DNA of 64,000 nt from Nostocales cyanobacterium HT-58-2 (GCA_002163975.1 CP019636.1:5149501-5213500), one strand, 5' to 3'. Counted from the first letter of the stretch, positions 9,084-17,662 are shown. Notes: a model not told the origin generated them from the sequence alone. A program made the numbers and translations.

Positions 9084-9689
9084 TTAATACTGTTCTCGCT
9101 TAGTGTAGCAGTAGGGTCCCAAAATTGCTCCCCAAGTGGCTTTTCCAGTTGTAGAGTCAATCCCTTTGTCGTAGCTTAGGAATTTACCATCACTCACCTC
9201 GAAGCCCAGAGAAACTTGTACGACGTCACTACCAACAGTAAAGCTACAATGAGTGTCTGGAGGTGGGGTAGCAGTAAACTGATAACTGTTGGGAGCTAGG
9301 ACTTGATTAGTAATATTAAGCACACAACCTGGTAAAAATTCTAAGTCGTCGGGTGTTAGGGTTTTGAGTAAACCAGGGTTGCAACCAGCACCAACGAGAG
9401 TACTTGGATTTTTGGGCTTATAGTACTGCACTTTTAGAGATGCATCAGAGCCACTTCCTTGCATAAGCCGTATGATACGCTGGCGGTATGGTCGATCTAG
9501 CTTGAGTATATTGGCTTGTTCCGCAAATATAGTAAGGCTGTCTTCTTGAAATAGAGGGACTGGTCTGTGCCACAGACGTAAGTGAACGTACCAAATAGGT
9601 TCTGCAACAGCTTGTTCTCGATTATCAAATTCACCAGCAAGATAATTAGCCAGAGCCAGCAGTTGTGGTGAAAAAGTCATAGGTGTCAT
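9084..9689 (-). CDS. CpcT/CpeT-family phycobiliprotein chromophore lyase
   Basis: About 201 residues matching the CpeT/CpcT family, which attaches phycocyanobilin (or another bilin) to Cys-155-type sites of beta phycobiliprotein subunits: LLALANYLAGEFDNREQA, PIWYVHLRLWHRPVPLF, FAEQANILKLDRPYRQRI, a central GCNPGLLKTLTPDDLEFLPGC region and the C-terminal DKGIDSTTGKATWGAILGPY. Starts at 9707, 9689 and 9680 are possible. No phycobilisome structural genes are adjacent, so whether it serves phycocyanin or phycoerythrocyanin cannot be told. Confidence 0.8.
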   Translation of the reverse strand: MTPMTFSPQLLALANYLAGEFDNREQAVAEPIWYVHLRLWHRPVPLFQEDSLTIFAEQANILKLDRPYRQRIIRLMQGSGSDASLKVQYYKPKNPSTLVGAGCNPGLLKTLTPDDLEFLPGCVLNITNQVLAPNSYQFTATPPPDTHCSFTVGSDVVQVSLGFEVSDGKFLSYDKGIDSTTGKATWGAILGPYCYTKREQY

Positions 9690-9939
9690 GTCCAGGGTTC
9701 CATTCAAACAATTTTATTTTGAACTTAGTTGTGGAGTGTCATGAATTGTTGCCACAACATACACCGTACACCCTGTATGGAGCAACTTTGTTAAAATGAA
9801 CAGCTAGTTTTAGTGAGTTGTGGCGAGAAAACACCTAAGACCGGAATTTTGAATGGCTTGGACTCAAGTAGAAAACTAAACTTGGCAAAGTGGCATGAAA
9901 GCGAGAGAATAATAATACGTCGCCCTTGAAATTTGCTTT

Positions 9940-10647
9940 GTGAATAACGTCCGTACCGTATCTGATACTAAGCGAACTTTCTACAACCTTCACACCCGTC
10001 CTATAAACACTATTTATCGTCGGGTCGTGGAAGAATTAATGGTGGAAATGCACCTGCTGTCAGTGAATGTTGATTTTAGCTACGATCCTATTTATGCCTT
10101 GGGCGTCGTCACTACTTTTGACCGCTTCATGCAAGGCTACCAGCCAGAACGGGATAAAGAGTCAATTTTTCATGCCCTCCTTCAGGCTGTGGAAGAAGAA
10201 CCGCAGCGTTACAGACAGGATGCTCAACGTTTGCAAGCATTAGCCGCAAGCTTAAGCCCTTCAGAACTGATTGCGTGGTTAAGCCAAGAAACGTCCTCTA
10301 CTCGAGATCCTGACTTTCAAGGCTCACTACAAGCAATAGCTAACAATCCTAAATTCAAGTACAGTCGTTTGTTTGCGATCGGTTTATTCTCTTTATTAGA
10401 ACAATCAGATCAAGAACTTGTTAAAGATGAAAAGAAACGTACTGAAGCGCTGAAAACAATTGCCAATGGCTTACATATATCTGACGATAAACTCAATAAA
10501 GATTTGGAGATTTACCGCTCCAACATAGATAAGATGTCACAAGCCTTGACAGTCATGTCAGATATGCTTTTAGCAGATCGAAAAAGGCGGGAACAACGTA
10601 GTCAGCAATCAAGTACTACAGTTGCTCCCCCAACAACTAACGAATAG
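9940..10647 (+). CDS. thf1: Photosystem II biogenesis protein Psp29 / Thf1
   Basis: A 235-residue protein starting with GTG. It matches Thylakoid Formation 1: RTVSDTKRTFYNLHTRPINT near the N-terminus, then YRRVVEELMVEMHLLSVNVD, FTYDP-like SYDPIYALGVVTTFDRFM, and a C-terminal coiled coil (KLNKDLEIYRSNIDKMSQAL). Thf1 is a thylakoid-associated factor that affects FtsH protease stability, PSII repair and antenna turnover. The last ~20 residues are S/T/Q-rich and variable. Confidence 0.92.
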   Translation: MNNVRTVSDTKRTFYNLHTRPINTIYRRVVEELMVEMHLLSVNVDFSYDPIYALGVVTTFDRFMQGYQPERDKESIFHALLQAVEEEPQRYRQDAQRLQALAASLSPSELIAWLSQETSSTRDPDFQGSLQAIANNPKFKYSRLFAIGLFSLLEQSDQELVKDEKKRTEALKTIANGLHISDDKLNKDLEIYRSNIDKMSQALTVMSDMLLADRKRREQRSQQSSTTVAPPTTNE

Positions 10648-10650
10648 TAA

Positions 10651-10720
10651 AAAACTCAGAATTCAGAATGTAGAATCCACAGGGAAGTATACATCAATTC
10701 TAATTCTGAGTTTTCTTTTA
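10651..10720 (+). terminator. Intrinsic terminator of thf1 (possibly bidirectional)
   Basis: AAAACTCAGAATT at 10651-10663 pairs with AATTCTGAGTTTT at 10702-10714, giving a 13-bp stem with a long loop, followed by TTTTCTTTT. It lies directly between the convergent thf1 and holin-like genes and could serve both. Confidence 0.65.
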
Positions 10721-11080
10721 GACACCCAACAACTTATATATAAGACTACTAATGACAGAGAGCGCAAATGCTCCGATAATAGCGCTCCAGATACCAAAAC
10801 GCAAACGAAAACCCTGTACTAACCAGGCTGCTAACCCGAAACAGACAACGGAAATAATAAAAGTAAAAAACCCAGAAAGCAAGTCAAATGTGAGGATATT
10901 TGGAACTGCAAAGGCAAGACGTAAAATTGGTCTAACCACTGCTGTGACAATTCCTAAAATTGCTGCGGAGATAAAAGCTTTGCCTGGAGTGTCAATTTCT
11001 ACTCCTATGGGCAATTTGCTAATGATATACAAGCTAATTGCTGTTACCACCCAAACAATTAAAAGCGTCCCAAGATTCAT
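10718..11080 (-). CDS. Phage holin-like four-helix membrane protein (PF04020-type)
   Basis: About 120 residues, almost entirely hydrophobic, with four membrane segments: GTLLIVWVVTAISLYIISKL; the amphipathic GKAFISAAILGIVTAVVRPI; FFTFIISVVCFGLAAWLV; AIIGAFALSVISSLIYKLL. The VVRPIL and GVEIDTPGKAF motifs fit the widespread Mycobacterium-type 'phage holin family' of chromosomal membrane proteins, of unknown function. There is no phage context here, so a role in lysis is unlikely. The third in-frame codon (ATG at 11080) is the likely start. Confidence 0.75.
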   Translation of the reverse strand: MNLGTLLIVWVVTAISLYIISKLPIGVEIDTPGKAFISAAILGIVTAVVRPILRLAFAVPNILTFDLLSGFFTFIISVVCFGLAAWLVQGFRLRFGIWSAIIGAFALSVISSLIYKLLGV

Positions 11081-11305
11081 TACCACAACCCCTTGAAACG
11101 TGAATGGCTACTGATGAGAAAAACCTCGGTCTGTTGGTAAAGCAAGAACAAAGCTAAACCAGTTATTTGTAAGTTAGCAGAATTTGTTCCTCTGACAAAA
11201 TTTATTTTGTATATCTTTAGGTTTGGGCGAAAAGAAGAATGCTGTACGCCATCTTTCTACCTCGTGCTTACTCATCAGCTTCCCACGATTCTTTAAAGTC
11301 AAACT

Positions 11306-12625
11306 TTAACCTGCGCTTAATACTACGCCCCGGCATTCTCCGAAACCTATCCTGGCATAACCATCTTTCTCACAGTAGCCGCGTAAAATAACTTCATCAC
11401 CATCCAATAGAAAAGACCTTATTTCACCAGTTGGCAACTTGACTGGCTGGACACCACGCTGAGTCATTTCCAACAGACAGCCTTGTGAAGTTTTCTCAGT
11501 ACCAGAGACAGTACCACTCGCTAGCAAATCACCGGGAGAAAGGTTACAACCATTACTGCTGTGGTGGGTGAGCATTTGCGCTACTGTCCAATACATTTGC
11601 TGAAAAGACCCACGGCTTAACAGGAACGGTTCCATTCTCGCCGTACGCATCTGGACTGAACACAGCAGCACTTCTAGAGTGATAGCGATCGCACCAAATT
11701 TAGCATTGTCCGAGGATGAGAGGTAAGGCAATGGCAGAGGATCACCCTCAGCACGTTCAAAAGCCGGACAGCGAAAGGGTGCTAAAGCTTCCATAGTCAC
11801 AACCCAAGGTGAAATGGTGGTGGCAAAACTTTTGGCTAAAAAAGGACCGAGAGGCTGGTATTCCCAAGCTTGAATATCGCGTGCTGACCAGTCGTTTACC
11901 AAACATAGCCCAAAAACGTGTTCTTCAGCATAATCTATAGGGATAGGCAGCCCTAACTCATTGCCAGCACCAATCAAGAATCCAACTTCTAGTTCGTAGT
12001 CCAGCATCTGTGTGGGTTGAAAACTGGGGGCTGGTGCTTCAGGTTTTTTGATCTGACCCTTGGGACGCTTGATAGCCGTATCACTGGGCACAATTGAAGA
12101 GGCACGTCCGTGGTAAGCAATGGGGACATACTTGTAGTTAGGAAGGAGAGGATTGTCGGGGCGGAACAATTTTCCCACATTGGTAGCGTGAAAAATTGAG
12201 GCGTAGAAATCTGTGTAATCACGAATATGGGCAGGTAGTAGAAGTTCAGCCTCAGACATGGGCACAAGTATTTCGTCTGCTGATGGCGGTATTTGCTCTT
12301 GCGATCGCAGCATCTGGCTTAAGTGACGTCGCAACATTGATGTAGCCTCACGACCCATTGCCATAAGTTGATTTAAGTTAGGTGCTGCACAAGCTGCTTG
12401 CAGCTGTTCCGGAAGTTCTTGCAGCAGTCCAAGTTGGCAACAAAGGGACAAATCCAGGATTTGGTCGCCTATGGCAACTCCAATTCGTGACGGTTCGGCA
12501 CTACTTCGAGGTCGAAACACACCAAACGGTAGGTTCTGAATTGGAAAATCAGTGTCTTTGTGATTGGCAGATTCCACCCAACTACGCAAGTTGGGGTCAT
12601 GGGTGGTATCAATGGGACGGCTCAT
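11306..12625 (-). CDS. fahA: Fumarylacetoacetase
   Basis: About 439 residues. Cleaves fumarylacetoacetate to fumarate and acetoacetate, the last step of tyrosine/homogentisate degradation. Conserved stretches: FGVFRPRSSAEPSRIGVAIG (N-terminal SH3-like domain), DFYASIFHATNVGKLFRPDN, VPIAYHGRASSIV with the catalytic histidine region, LDYELEVGFLIG with metal-binding Glu residues, VNDWSARDIQAWEYQPLGPF, and SGTVSGTEKTSQGCLLEMT. All are intact. The gene runs left; hppD and hmgA run right from the Lrp-type regulator region, so the pathway is arranged as two divergent arms. Confidence 0.95.
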   Translation of the reverse strand: MSRPIDTTHDPNLRSWVESANHKDTDFPIQNLPFGVFRPRSSAEPSRIGVAIGDQILDLSLCCQLGLLQELPEQLQAACAAPNLNQLMAMGREATSMLRRHLSQMLRSQEQIPPSADEILVPMSEAELLLPAHIRDYTDFYASIFHATNVGKLFRPDNPLLPNYKYVPIAYHGRASSIVPSDTAIKRPKGQIKKPEAPAPSFQPTQMLDYELEVGFLIGAGNELGLPIPIDYAEEHVFGLCLVNDWSARDIQAWEYQPLGPFLAKSFATTISPWVVTMEALAPFRCPAFERAEGDPLPLPYLSSSDNAKFGAIAITLEVLLCSVQMRTARMEPFLLSRGSFQQMYWTVAQMLTHHSSNGCNLSPGDLLASGTVSGTEKTSQGCLLEMTQRGVQPVKLPTGEIRSFLLDGDEVILRGYCEKDGYARIGFGECRGVVLSAG

Positions 12626-12691
12626 AAACAATTCAAAATTTAAAATTTAAAATTCAAAAAATCTCTGCTAGCAAGCCTTCTGGCATCTTGG

Positions 12692-13576
12692 TTAATACAA
12701 TTTGAGTTCCTTGAGTTCATCTACTGGTTCCTGGAATGAGCAGGAACCGAAACTACGGAAGAACCTTTGCCGCGCTTGCTGTATTTGTACACTCTCCAAG
12801 CGGTAATCCCGCCAAGTCAGGGCTTCGGCTGTAAATTGAAAGCCGTCACTCGTAGAATCTTGAAGGACTTCTAGCGCTTCAGGTAATGTGACTTTTTGCC
12901 AATAAACTAATGCTGCCAAGACTGCAACATTCAGGAAACCATGCATCACACTGGTGGGACTGTCTGGTTCATACGTCAAGCGATAATTACCTGGCAGTGG
13001 GTGGTGCAAACCAGCAGTCGCTTTGAATGGAACCTCAGCCTCAGCAAATGAAAAGATACACTGACAAAGTTCTTCAAAGCTGGGAAAAGCATCGACGGTT
13101 ATACCTCCAGTTCGCACTTTTGCCGCTGCACCAGTATGTTGCAGTACCCTCAGATATGCTTCTAAGCCAGTAAGGGGAATTTCAAAAAATGCGTCAACTC
13201 CCATAGGCAGATGAGGTAAGATTCTCTCGATTTCTCTGGGAGGAAGCGGTGGAAATTCCAACGCGGTGACAGTTATGTCATTTCTATTGTTAAGCAATTT
13301 TAGTTGTTGAATGACTGCCTCTACATCCTCCGGGACAATTAAGCTGAGCGACCATTGCCTTGGGTTGTCCTCTTTTGCTAAAAATATTTGCAGGAGAGCT
13401 TCAAATTCGTTTAAACGAGACACTGGTAACACAAACCGATTCTGCATCCAAGCGTAGGGCGTTAGCTGGTTGCCAATGTAGTTCGTCATTGCTTGCCGTA
13501 AGTCAAGCTTTGCAGGCGGGAACAGCCCAGCATAGTCCACAATTGATGCGAGAAGTGCTTGTACCGACGCGATCAT
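12692..13576 (-). CDS. Unknown protein linked to fahA; candidate missing pathway enzyme
   Basis: A 294-residue soluble protein from the ATG at 13576 (a longer frame to 13672 has no support and overlaps the Lrp gene's shifted frame). Alternating helix/strand pattern suggests a TIM-barrel-like enzyme. Notable blocks: LLASIVDYAGLFPPAKLDL near the N-terminus, AAKVRTGGITVDAFPSFEEL and VPFKATAGLHHPLPGNYRLT in the middle, then a C-terminal helical part. The charged KVRTGG and KATAGLHHPL motifs look like an active site with a phosphate- or carboxylate-binding loop. It lies 66 bp upstream of fahA on the same strand, so co-transcription is likely. I recognise no characterised homologue. Maleylacetoacetate isomerase is otherwise not seen in the window, so that activity is one hypothesis. 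Confidence 0.7.
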   Translation of the reverse strand: MIASVQALLASIVDYAGLFPPAKLDLRQAMTNYIGNQLTPYAWMQNRFVLPVSRLNEFEALLQIFLAKEDNPRQWSLSLIVPEDVEAVIQQLKLLNNRNDITVTALEFPPLPPREIERILPHLPMGVDAFFEIPLTGLEAYLRVLQHTGAAAKVRTGGITVDAFPSFEELCQCIFSFAEAEVPFKATAGLHHPLPGNYRLTYEPDSPTSVMHGFLNVAVLAALVYWQKVTLPEALEVLQDSTSDGFQFTAEALTWRDYRLESVQIQQARQRFFRSFGSCSFQEPVDELKELKLY

Positions 13577-13583
13577 TGGGCTT

Positions 13584-14098
13584 TCAACTCCTTGCCTCTC
13601 CCTCATGTAATGGCAGTGAGGTCGAAGCTTTAATTTCATTGAGAACAATATTGGTGCGAACCTTATCAACACCTAGAATTTGGGTAATTTTCTCATTCAA
13701 AATTTTTCCAAGTGTTGGTGGTTGGGAACTATAACTTTCAACAAATAGTCAAATTCACCAGTAAGATGATGGCATTCTAAAACTTCCGATAAATCCTTTA
13801 CTTGTTCGCAGAATTGTCCGACACACTCAGGATGATAGTGGGCTAAGGTGACCTGCGTAAAACACAACAAATCTAAACCTAATGCTTCACGATTAATCAA
13901 AGTGACATAACGGTTAATGAAACCCTTTTCTTCCAACTTTTTCAGTCTTTTTTGTAGCTCTGCTGTCGTGAGATTAACTTGAGGAACTAATTTTGCCTGA
14001 GAAATGCGGCTATTCTCTTGTATGAGTTGCAGCAATAACAGTCGGTCTTCATTATCCAATTGTTTGAGTGGTTGTGTATTCCTCAATGTTGGTTTCAC
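13584..14098 (-). CDS. Lrp/AsnC-family regulator with apparent frameshift
   Basis: Residues 1-60 form the Lrp winged helix (LDNEDRLLLLQLIQENSRIS, LQKRLKKLEEKGFINRY). The ligand-binding RAM domain follows (LTGEFDYLLKVIVPNHQHLE). The frame then hits a stop at 13697, after 133 residues. In the -1 frame the expected Lrp ending continues immediately: NEKITQILGVDKVRTNIVLN, running to a stop at 13584. Adding one T to the run after GGAAAAA would restore a ~171-residue protein. So either an assembly error, a recent mutation, or frameshifting. The gene is divergent from hppD (255-bp gap) and probably regulates both arms of tyrosine catabolism. Confidence 0.75.
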
Positions 14099-14353
14099 CT
14101 ATCTCTCCAGGTGTATTTATTAAGAGGTAGTTATAAATAGCTTAGTTAATTCTATTGACTAAATAAAGCATAAAAGTTAACAACTTGTACTCTATAAATA
14201 ATAAAAGTTAATTTTATAATCTTAGTATAGGTTGTTTAGTTCATAATCAAAACTCAACTCTGATAGCCCAAAGTGGAAATTTGTCATTACTTTAAAAACT
14301 TGATAAATACAAGATTTTTTTTCACTATTTCTTTTGGATAAGGAAGAATCCAA

Positions 14354-15445
14354 ATGAGTGACTTTTGCCCTATTAAGCGCTTTGACCACCTTGAGTTCTA
14401 CGTCGGGAATGCAAGGCAAGCAGCGCAGTTCTATTCCAAGTTTTTCGGATTTACCAATACGGCATACCGGGGTTTGGAATCTGGTAGCCGTGAGGTCGCA
14501 TCTTATGTGATGCAGCAAGGTGATATCTGCTTTGTGCTGAGTACAGCACTCTTTCCAGAGCACCCCATCTCTCAAAGTGTACTTAAGCATGGTGATGGAG
14601 TTGCCATTATTGCCTTGGAAGTCATGGACGCCGTGAGTGCCTACAAAGAGACGACCAAACGAGGTGCCGTAGGAGCTATTGAGCCGACAGAAGAAGAAGA
14701 CGGATACGGAGTCTTTCGCTACGCTGCTATCCATGCCTACGGCGACGTCTTGATTAAGTTTGTAGAGCGGAGCGATTACTCTGGGGTGTTTGCTCCTGGC
14801 TTTATGCCTCAACACCATGCTCACAATAGTAACTCTGTAGGATTACATACCATTGACCACGTAGTAGGAAACGTCGAACTGGGTGCGATGGATCAATGGG
14901 TGCAGTTTTTCGCTGATACCATGGGCTTTAACCTTTTGGTGCATTTTGATGATGAGACGATTTCCACAGAGTACTCGGCATTAATGTCTAAGGTGATGCA
15001 GAACGGCACAGGCAAGATTAAATTGCCCATTAATGAGCCAGCTAAAGGCAAACGCAAGTCACAGATTGAAGAGTATCTGGAATATAACAACGGATCTGGA
15101 GTACAACATATTGCCTGCGCGACGAACAACATTATTGAGACGGTTTCTCAGCTAAAAACAGCTGGAGCCGAGTTTCTCCACGTACCAAGAACGTATTACG
15201 AAAACTTGGAAGAACGGGTGGGGAAAATTGATGAGCCAATTGAGCAGTTACAAGAACTGGGCATTTTGGTAGATAGGGATGAAGATGGGTATTTGCTCCA
15301 GATTTTCACCCAGCCTGTGCAAGACCGACCAACACTTTTCTTTGAAGTTATTGAACGGCATGGTTCACAGGGCTTTGGTGAGGGCAACTTCAAATCTTTG
15401 TTTGAGGCTATTGAACGCGAACAAGCACTGCGGGGGAACCTATGA
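14354..15445 (+). CDS. hppD: 4-Hydroxyphenylpyruvate dioxygenase
   Basis: A 363-residue two-module VOC-fold Fe(II) enzyme converting 4-hydroxyphenylpyruvate to homogentisate. First module: FDHLEFYVGNARQAAQFYSK. Second: HTIDHVVGNVELGAMDQWVQ, containing the first iron-ligand His (about residue 169). The second His is in GSGVQHIACATNNI (about 252) and the Glu in PTLFFEVIERHGSQGFGEGN (about 330). All three ligands and the C-terminal gating helix (FKSLFEAIEREQ) are present. Homogentisate is also the tocopherol and plastoquinone-type head group precursor in plants and tocopherol precursor in cyanobacteria, so the enzyme may feed both degradation and tocopherol synthesis. A weakly spaced AAGGAAG lies ahead of the ATG. 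Confidence 0.95.
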   Translation: MSDFCPIKRFDHLEFYVGNARQAAQFYSKFFGFTNTAYRGLESGSREVASYVMQQGDICFVLSTALFPEHPISQSVLKHGDGVAIIALEVMDAVSAYKETTKRGAVGAIEPTEEEDGYGVFRYAAIHAYGDVLIKFVERSDYSGVFAPGFMPQHHAHNSNSVGLHTIDHVVGNVELGAMDQWVQFFADTMGFNLLVHFDDETISTEYSALMSKVMQNGTGKIKLPINEPAKGKRKSQIEEYLEYNNGSGVQHIACATNNIIETVSQLKTAGAEFLHVPRTYYENLEERVGKIDEPIEQLQELGILVDRDEDGYLLQIFTQPVQDRPTLFFEVIERHGSQGFGEGNFKSLFEAIEREQALRGNL

Positions 15446-15502
15446 CGCCCACACGCGGTGACGCGCAAACGCGGTGACGCGGGAAGTAGAGGAGATCAGA
15501 TC
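15446..15502. repeat. Short direct repeat between hppD and hmgA
   Basis: The 57-base spacer holds two copies of ACGCGGTGACGCG in tandem (about 15455-15482), a small palindromic insertion, followed by the AGAGGAG ribosome-binding site of hmgA. Such units are frequent in repeat-rich Nostocales genomes. Confidence 0.6.
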
Positions 15503-16660
15503 ATGACTTACTACTATAAGTTGGGAAATATTCCACACAAACGACACACCCAATTTCGTCAACCGAATGGTTCTTTGTATCATGAGGAATTAATAGGGAT
15601 ACATGGTTTTTCAGGTATTCAATCCCTGCTTTACCATTTGCGTCCACCCACTCAAATACAAAAAATTCTGCTACAGACAACGGTGGACATTCCCTATGAA
15701 GAAACAGATTCCTTGCGTCCCCGACATTTACGTACGGCAAATGTGGAACTAGGAGGAGATGCCGTCGAAGCACGTATCCCGCTCATGGCGAATATGGATA
15801 TCTGTATTTCAGTTGCTCGCCCTCAGCTTTCCATGTCCTACTGGTATCGGTTTGCTCACGGTGATGAGGTTATTTTTATTCATGACGGCACTGGTATATT
15901 GGAAAGCCAGTATGGAATTCTTCGCTACCATCCAGGCGATTATTTAGTGATTCCTTGCGGAGTGCTGTGGCGTATCATACCCGATGCCAACACAGAGCAG
16001 CGAATGCTAGTTATCGAGGCAAATGGACACATTGAGCCACCAGCACGCTACCTCAATCGTTATGGACAATTTCTCGAACACGCTCCCTACAACGAACGCG
16101 ATATTCGCCCACCCGATGAGCTGCTGACTCATGACGAAGAAGGAGAATTCGAGGTGCGAGTCAAAGCTAGGGACAGAATCACCAGTTATCTTTATCACCA
16201 TCATCCTTTAGATGTCGTCGGTTGGGATGGACATCTCTATCCCTTTGCCTTCAACATTGAGGACTTTGAACCGATTACAGGTCGAATTCACCAACCCCCT
16301 CCGGTACATCAAACCTTTGAAGCTCCTGGCTTTGTCTTGTGTTCTTTTGTACCACGCCTTTTTGATTTTCACCCCCTAGCGATTCCGGCTCCCTATAACC
16401 ATTCCAATGTTGATTCGGATGAGGTGATCTATTACGTAGCAGGAAATTTCATGTCTCGCAAAGGAATTGAGCGAGCATCAATGACCATTCATCCTAGTGG
16501 CATTCCCCACGGTCCCCATCCAGGAATGTACGAAGGGTCGATTGGAAAAGAACGGACTGATGAACTAGCTGTGATGATTGATACCTTTCGTCCGCTACAA
16601 CTCACAAAATATGCTCTCGCTTTGGAGGACAAAGACTACGCCTACAGTTGGATTGCTTAG
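15503..16660 (+). CDS. hmgA: Homogentisate 1,2-dioxygenase
   Basis: A 385-residue cupin-fold ring-cleaving dioxygenase giving maleylacetoacetate. Start at the ATG at 15503, behind AGAGGAG; upstream in-frame codons are repeat-derived. Features: N-terminal YYYKLGNIPHKRHTQFRQPN; a central cupin (FAHGDEVIFIHDGTGILESQ, GDYLVIPCGVLWRI); and the C-terminal Fe(II) site with His/Glu in AIPAPYNHSNVDSDEVIYYV and His in TIHPSGIPHGPHPGMYE. Follows hppD by 57 bp, one operon. Unlike the ~440-residue mammalian and Pseudomonas forms, this is the shorter bacterial type. Confidence 0.92.
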   Translation: MTYYYKLGNIPHKRHTQFRQPNGSLYHEELIGIHGFSGIQSLLYHLRPPTQIQKILLQTTVDIPYEETDSLRPRHLRTANVELGGDAVEARIPLMANMDICISVARPQLSMSYWYRFAHGDEVIFIHDGTGILESQYGILRYHPGDYLVIPCGVLWRIIPDANTEQRMLVIEANGHIEPPARYLNRYGQFLEHAPYNERDIRPPDELLTHDEEGEFEVRVKARDRITSYLYHHHPLDVVGWDGHLYPFAFNIEDFEPITGRIHQPPPVHQTFEAPGFVLCSFVPRLFDFHPLAIPAPYNHSNVDSDEVIYYVAGNFMSRKGIERASMTIHPSGIPHGPHPGMYEGSIGKERTDELAVMIDTFRPLQLTKYALALEDKDYAYSWIA

Positions 16661-16809
16661 TCTTGCTAAGACAACAACCAGCCATAGTGATTCTCAATAA
16701 TTGCATAACATAAACTTCTCTTTTTCGGCGTTTTCTTGGCGTTCTAGCCTAACCTTGGGAAAGAGTTGAGCGCAAGTAAAGCTCATCCGCAGGAGGCACT
16801 CGTCAAGGT

Positions 16810-17178
16810 TCAAAAAATCTTACAGCAATGAAAGCAGAAAGCCCACACCTTGAAGGTGTGGGGACACCAGACACCTACGGAGGAGCCAGTGCGGTCTTGG
16901 GGAGCCAGTGCGTTGCGCGGGTTCCCCGCGTTGTGGCACCTGGCGTGTTTCCCCAAGTGGAGCATCTGGCGTTGGAAACCCTCCTTCAGTGCTGACTCAT
17001 GAATGCGTTGCAGCTTTAGCTGCCGTGCCCATGTTTCAACGAATTCGGACAAACTGAGTTTCTCAACCGCCGCCGCTTCTTGAAGGTTTTGATAGGCTGT
17101 GTCCGTTAATCCAATGGCTCGCTTCTTCTTAATTCCTTCATACAAAATAGGTACGTTCTTCAATCTTTTCTTGCCCAT
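16810..17178 (-). CDS. Small conserved ORF of the RNA-bearing element, copy 1
   Basis: Frame of 122 residues. Only the first ~68 are shared with copy 2: GKKRLKNVPILYEGIKKKRA, IGLTDTAYQNLQEAAAVEKL and SLSEFVETWARQLKLQ. The part GLTDTAYQNLQEAA...SLSEFVE resembles the ribbon-helix-helix/CopG-like proteins that accompany cyanobacterial transposon genes, giving a predicted small DNA-binding protein. The rest translates repeat DNA and probably has no function. Read divergently from the RNA segment, sharing the ~40-base promoter interval. Function unknown. Confidence 0.55.
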   Translation of the reverse strand: MGKKRLKNVPILYEGIKKKRAIGLTDTAYQNLQEAAAVEKLSLSEFVETWARQLKLQRIHESALKEGFQRQMLHLGKHARCHNAGNPRNALAPQDRTGSSVGVWCPHTFKVWAFCFHCCKIF

Positions 17179-17662
17179 CTTTGCGACTCTTTAGTTCTTG
17201 GTGTTATACTAATGAGAGCGACAGGTGAAAGTCCAAGACAGGGTGTCCGGCAAATAGGGTTGAGCCTTTTGGCAGACAGTACCCCACTCCGTGGTCGAAT
17301 CACAATACTTGCTGCTCGGTGGCGAAGTCGAGTGAAAACATAGCCAGAGTTTCTAACACAAACCAAATCCAGAAAAAGCAAAATAATTTCAGAAATTAAG
17401 GTATCGTGGGGCGCACGAAAACCAGGAAAATGACAGAACCAGCTTCTAAGGTACTGTCTACAAGTACCTAACGCTTGGGGATGATGAAGCCCTCTGGGGC
17501 TATCTAAATCAAGCTCAAAACTTGGTTCAATAGAACGGGTTTTTGGTTTGAGGACTGCTCGCAAGAGATAGATAGTTTGAAGGTACGTCAATGAACCAAG
17601 AATCCCACGGCTTTATACCACATTGGAGCGAAGCGAAATGTGGTAGCTGTGGGAGCGTCAAA
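16820..17662 (-). mobile_element. Non-autonomous IS200/605-like element with RNA segment, copy 1
   Basis: About 843 bases, matched by an inverted copy at 31698-32511. On the plus strand the left end is TTACAGCAATGAAAGCAG plus a hairpin (CCCACACCTTGAAGGTGTGG). The right end is a long hairpin containing ATCCCACGGC and AGCTGTGGGA, ending GCGTCAA. The same GTCAA end closes the TnpB element at 26388. No transposase or nuclease is encoded. Inside are a small minus-strand ORF and a ~450-base plus-strand segment resembling structured RNA. Copy 1 carries ~26 extra bases near 16945-16970 relative to copy 2. It separates hmgA from the downstream diiron-protein gene. Confidence 0.75.
17211..17662 (+). 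ncRNA. Candidate HEARO/omega-RNA-like structured RNA, copy 1
   Basis: Begins after a TATACT -10-like box (17205-17210) with AATGAGAGCGACAGGTGAAA, then blocks conserved in copy 2: GTGTCCGGCAAATAGGGTTG, CCCCACTCCGTGGTCGAATC, AAAACATAGCCAGAGTTTC, GCGCACGAAAACCAGG and CGCAAGAGATAGATAG, ending in the terminal hairpin. The AATGA junction and the GGTGAAAGTCC start resemble, from memory, HEARO RNAs (the omega RNA of IscB/IsrB nucleases, which insert at ATGA/GTGA). An alternative is a group II intron-derived RNA. No IscB-type gene follows; the next gene is the diiron protein. A 143-residue antisense frame over it is not considered real. Confidence 0.5.

Noticed and set aside
10718..11080. Prophage signal from the holin-like gene
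   Set aside because: The family is a widespread chromosomal membrane protein; no other phage genes nearby.
13577..13672. Longer N-terminus of the fahA-linked protein (start at 13672)
   Set aside because: The extra 32 codons overlap the shifted Lrp frame and look non-homologous; the ATG at 13576 is preferred.
14222..14824. 200-residue minus ORF
   Set aside because: Antisense to hppD, no family resemblance, low-quality codon use.
17160..17591. 143-residue minus ORF (and its 31768-32219 twins) within the element
   Set aside because: Lies antisense to the RNA-like segment; the second copy is broken into separate frames by small indels, so it is not conserved as protein.
16820..17662. Group II intron
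   Set aside because: The RNA-like segment has intron-like phrases, but no domain V hairpin or reverse transcriptase was found, and the right end matches IS200/605 elements.
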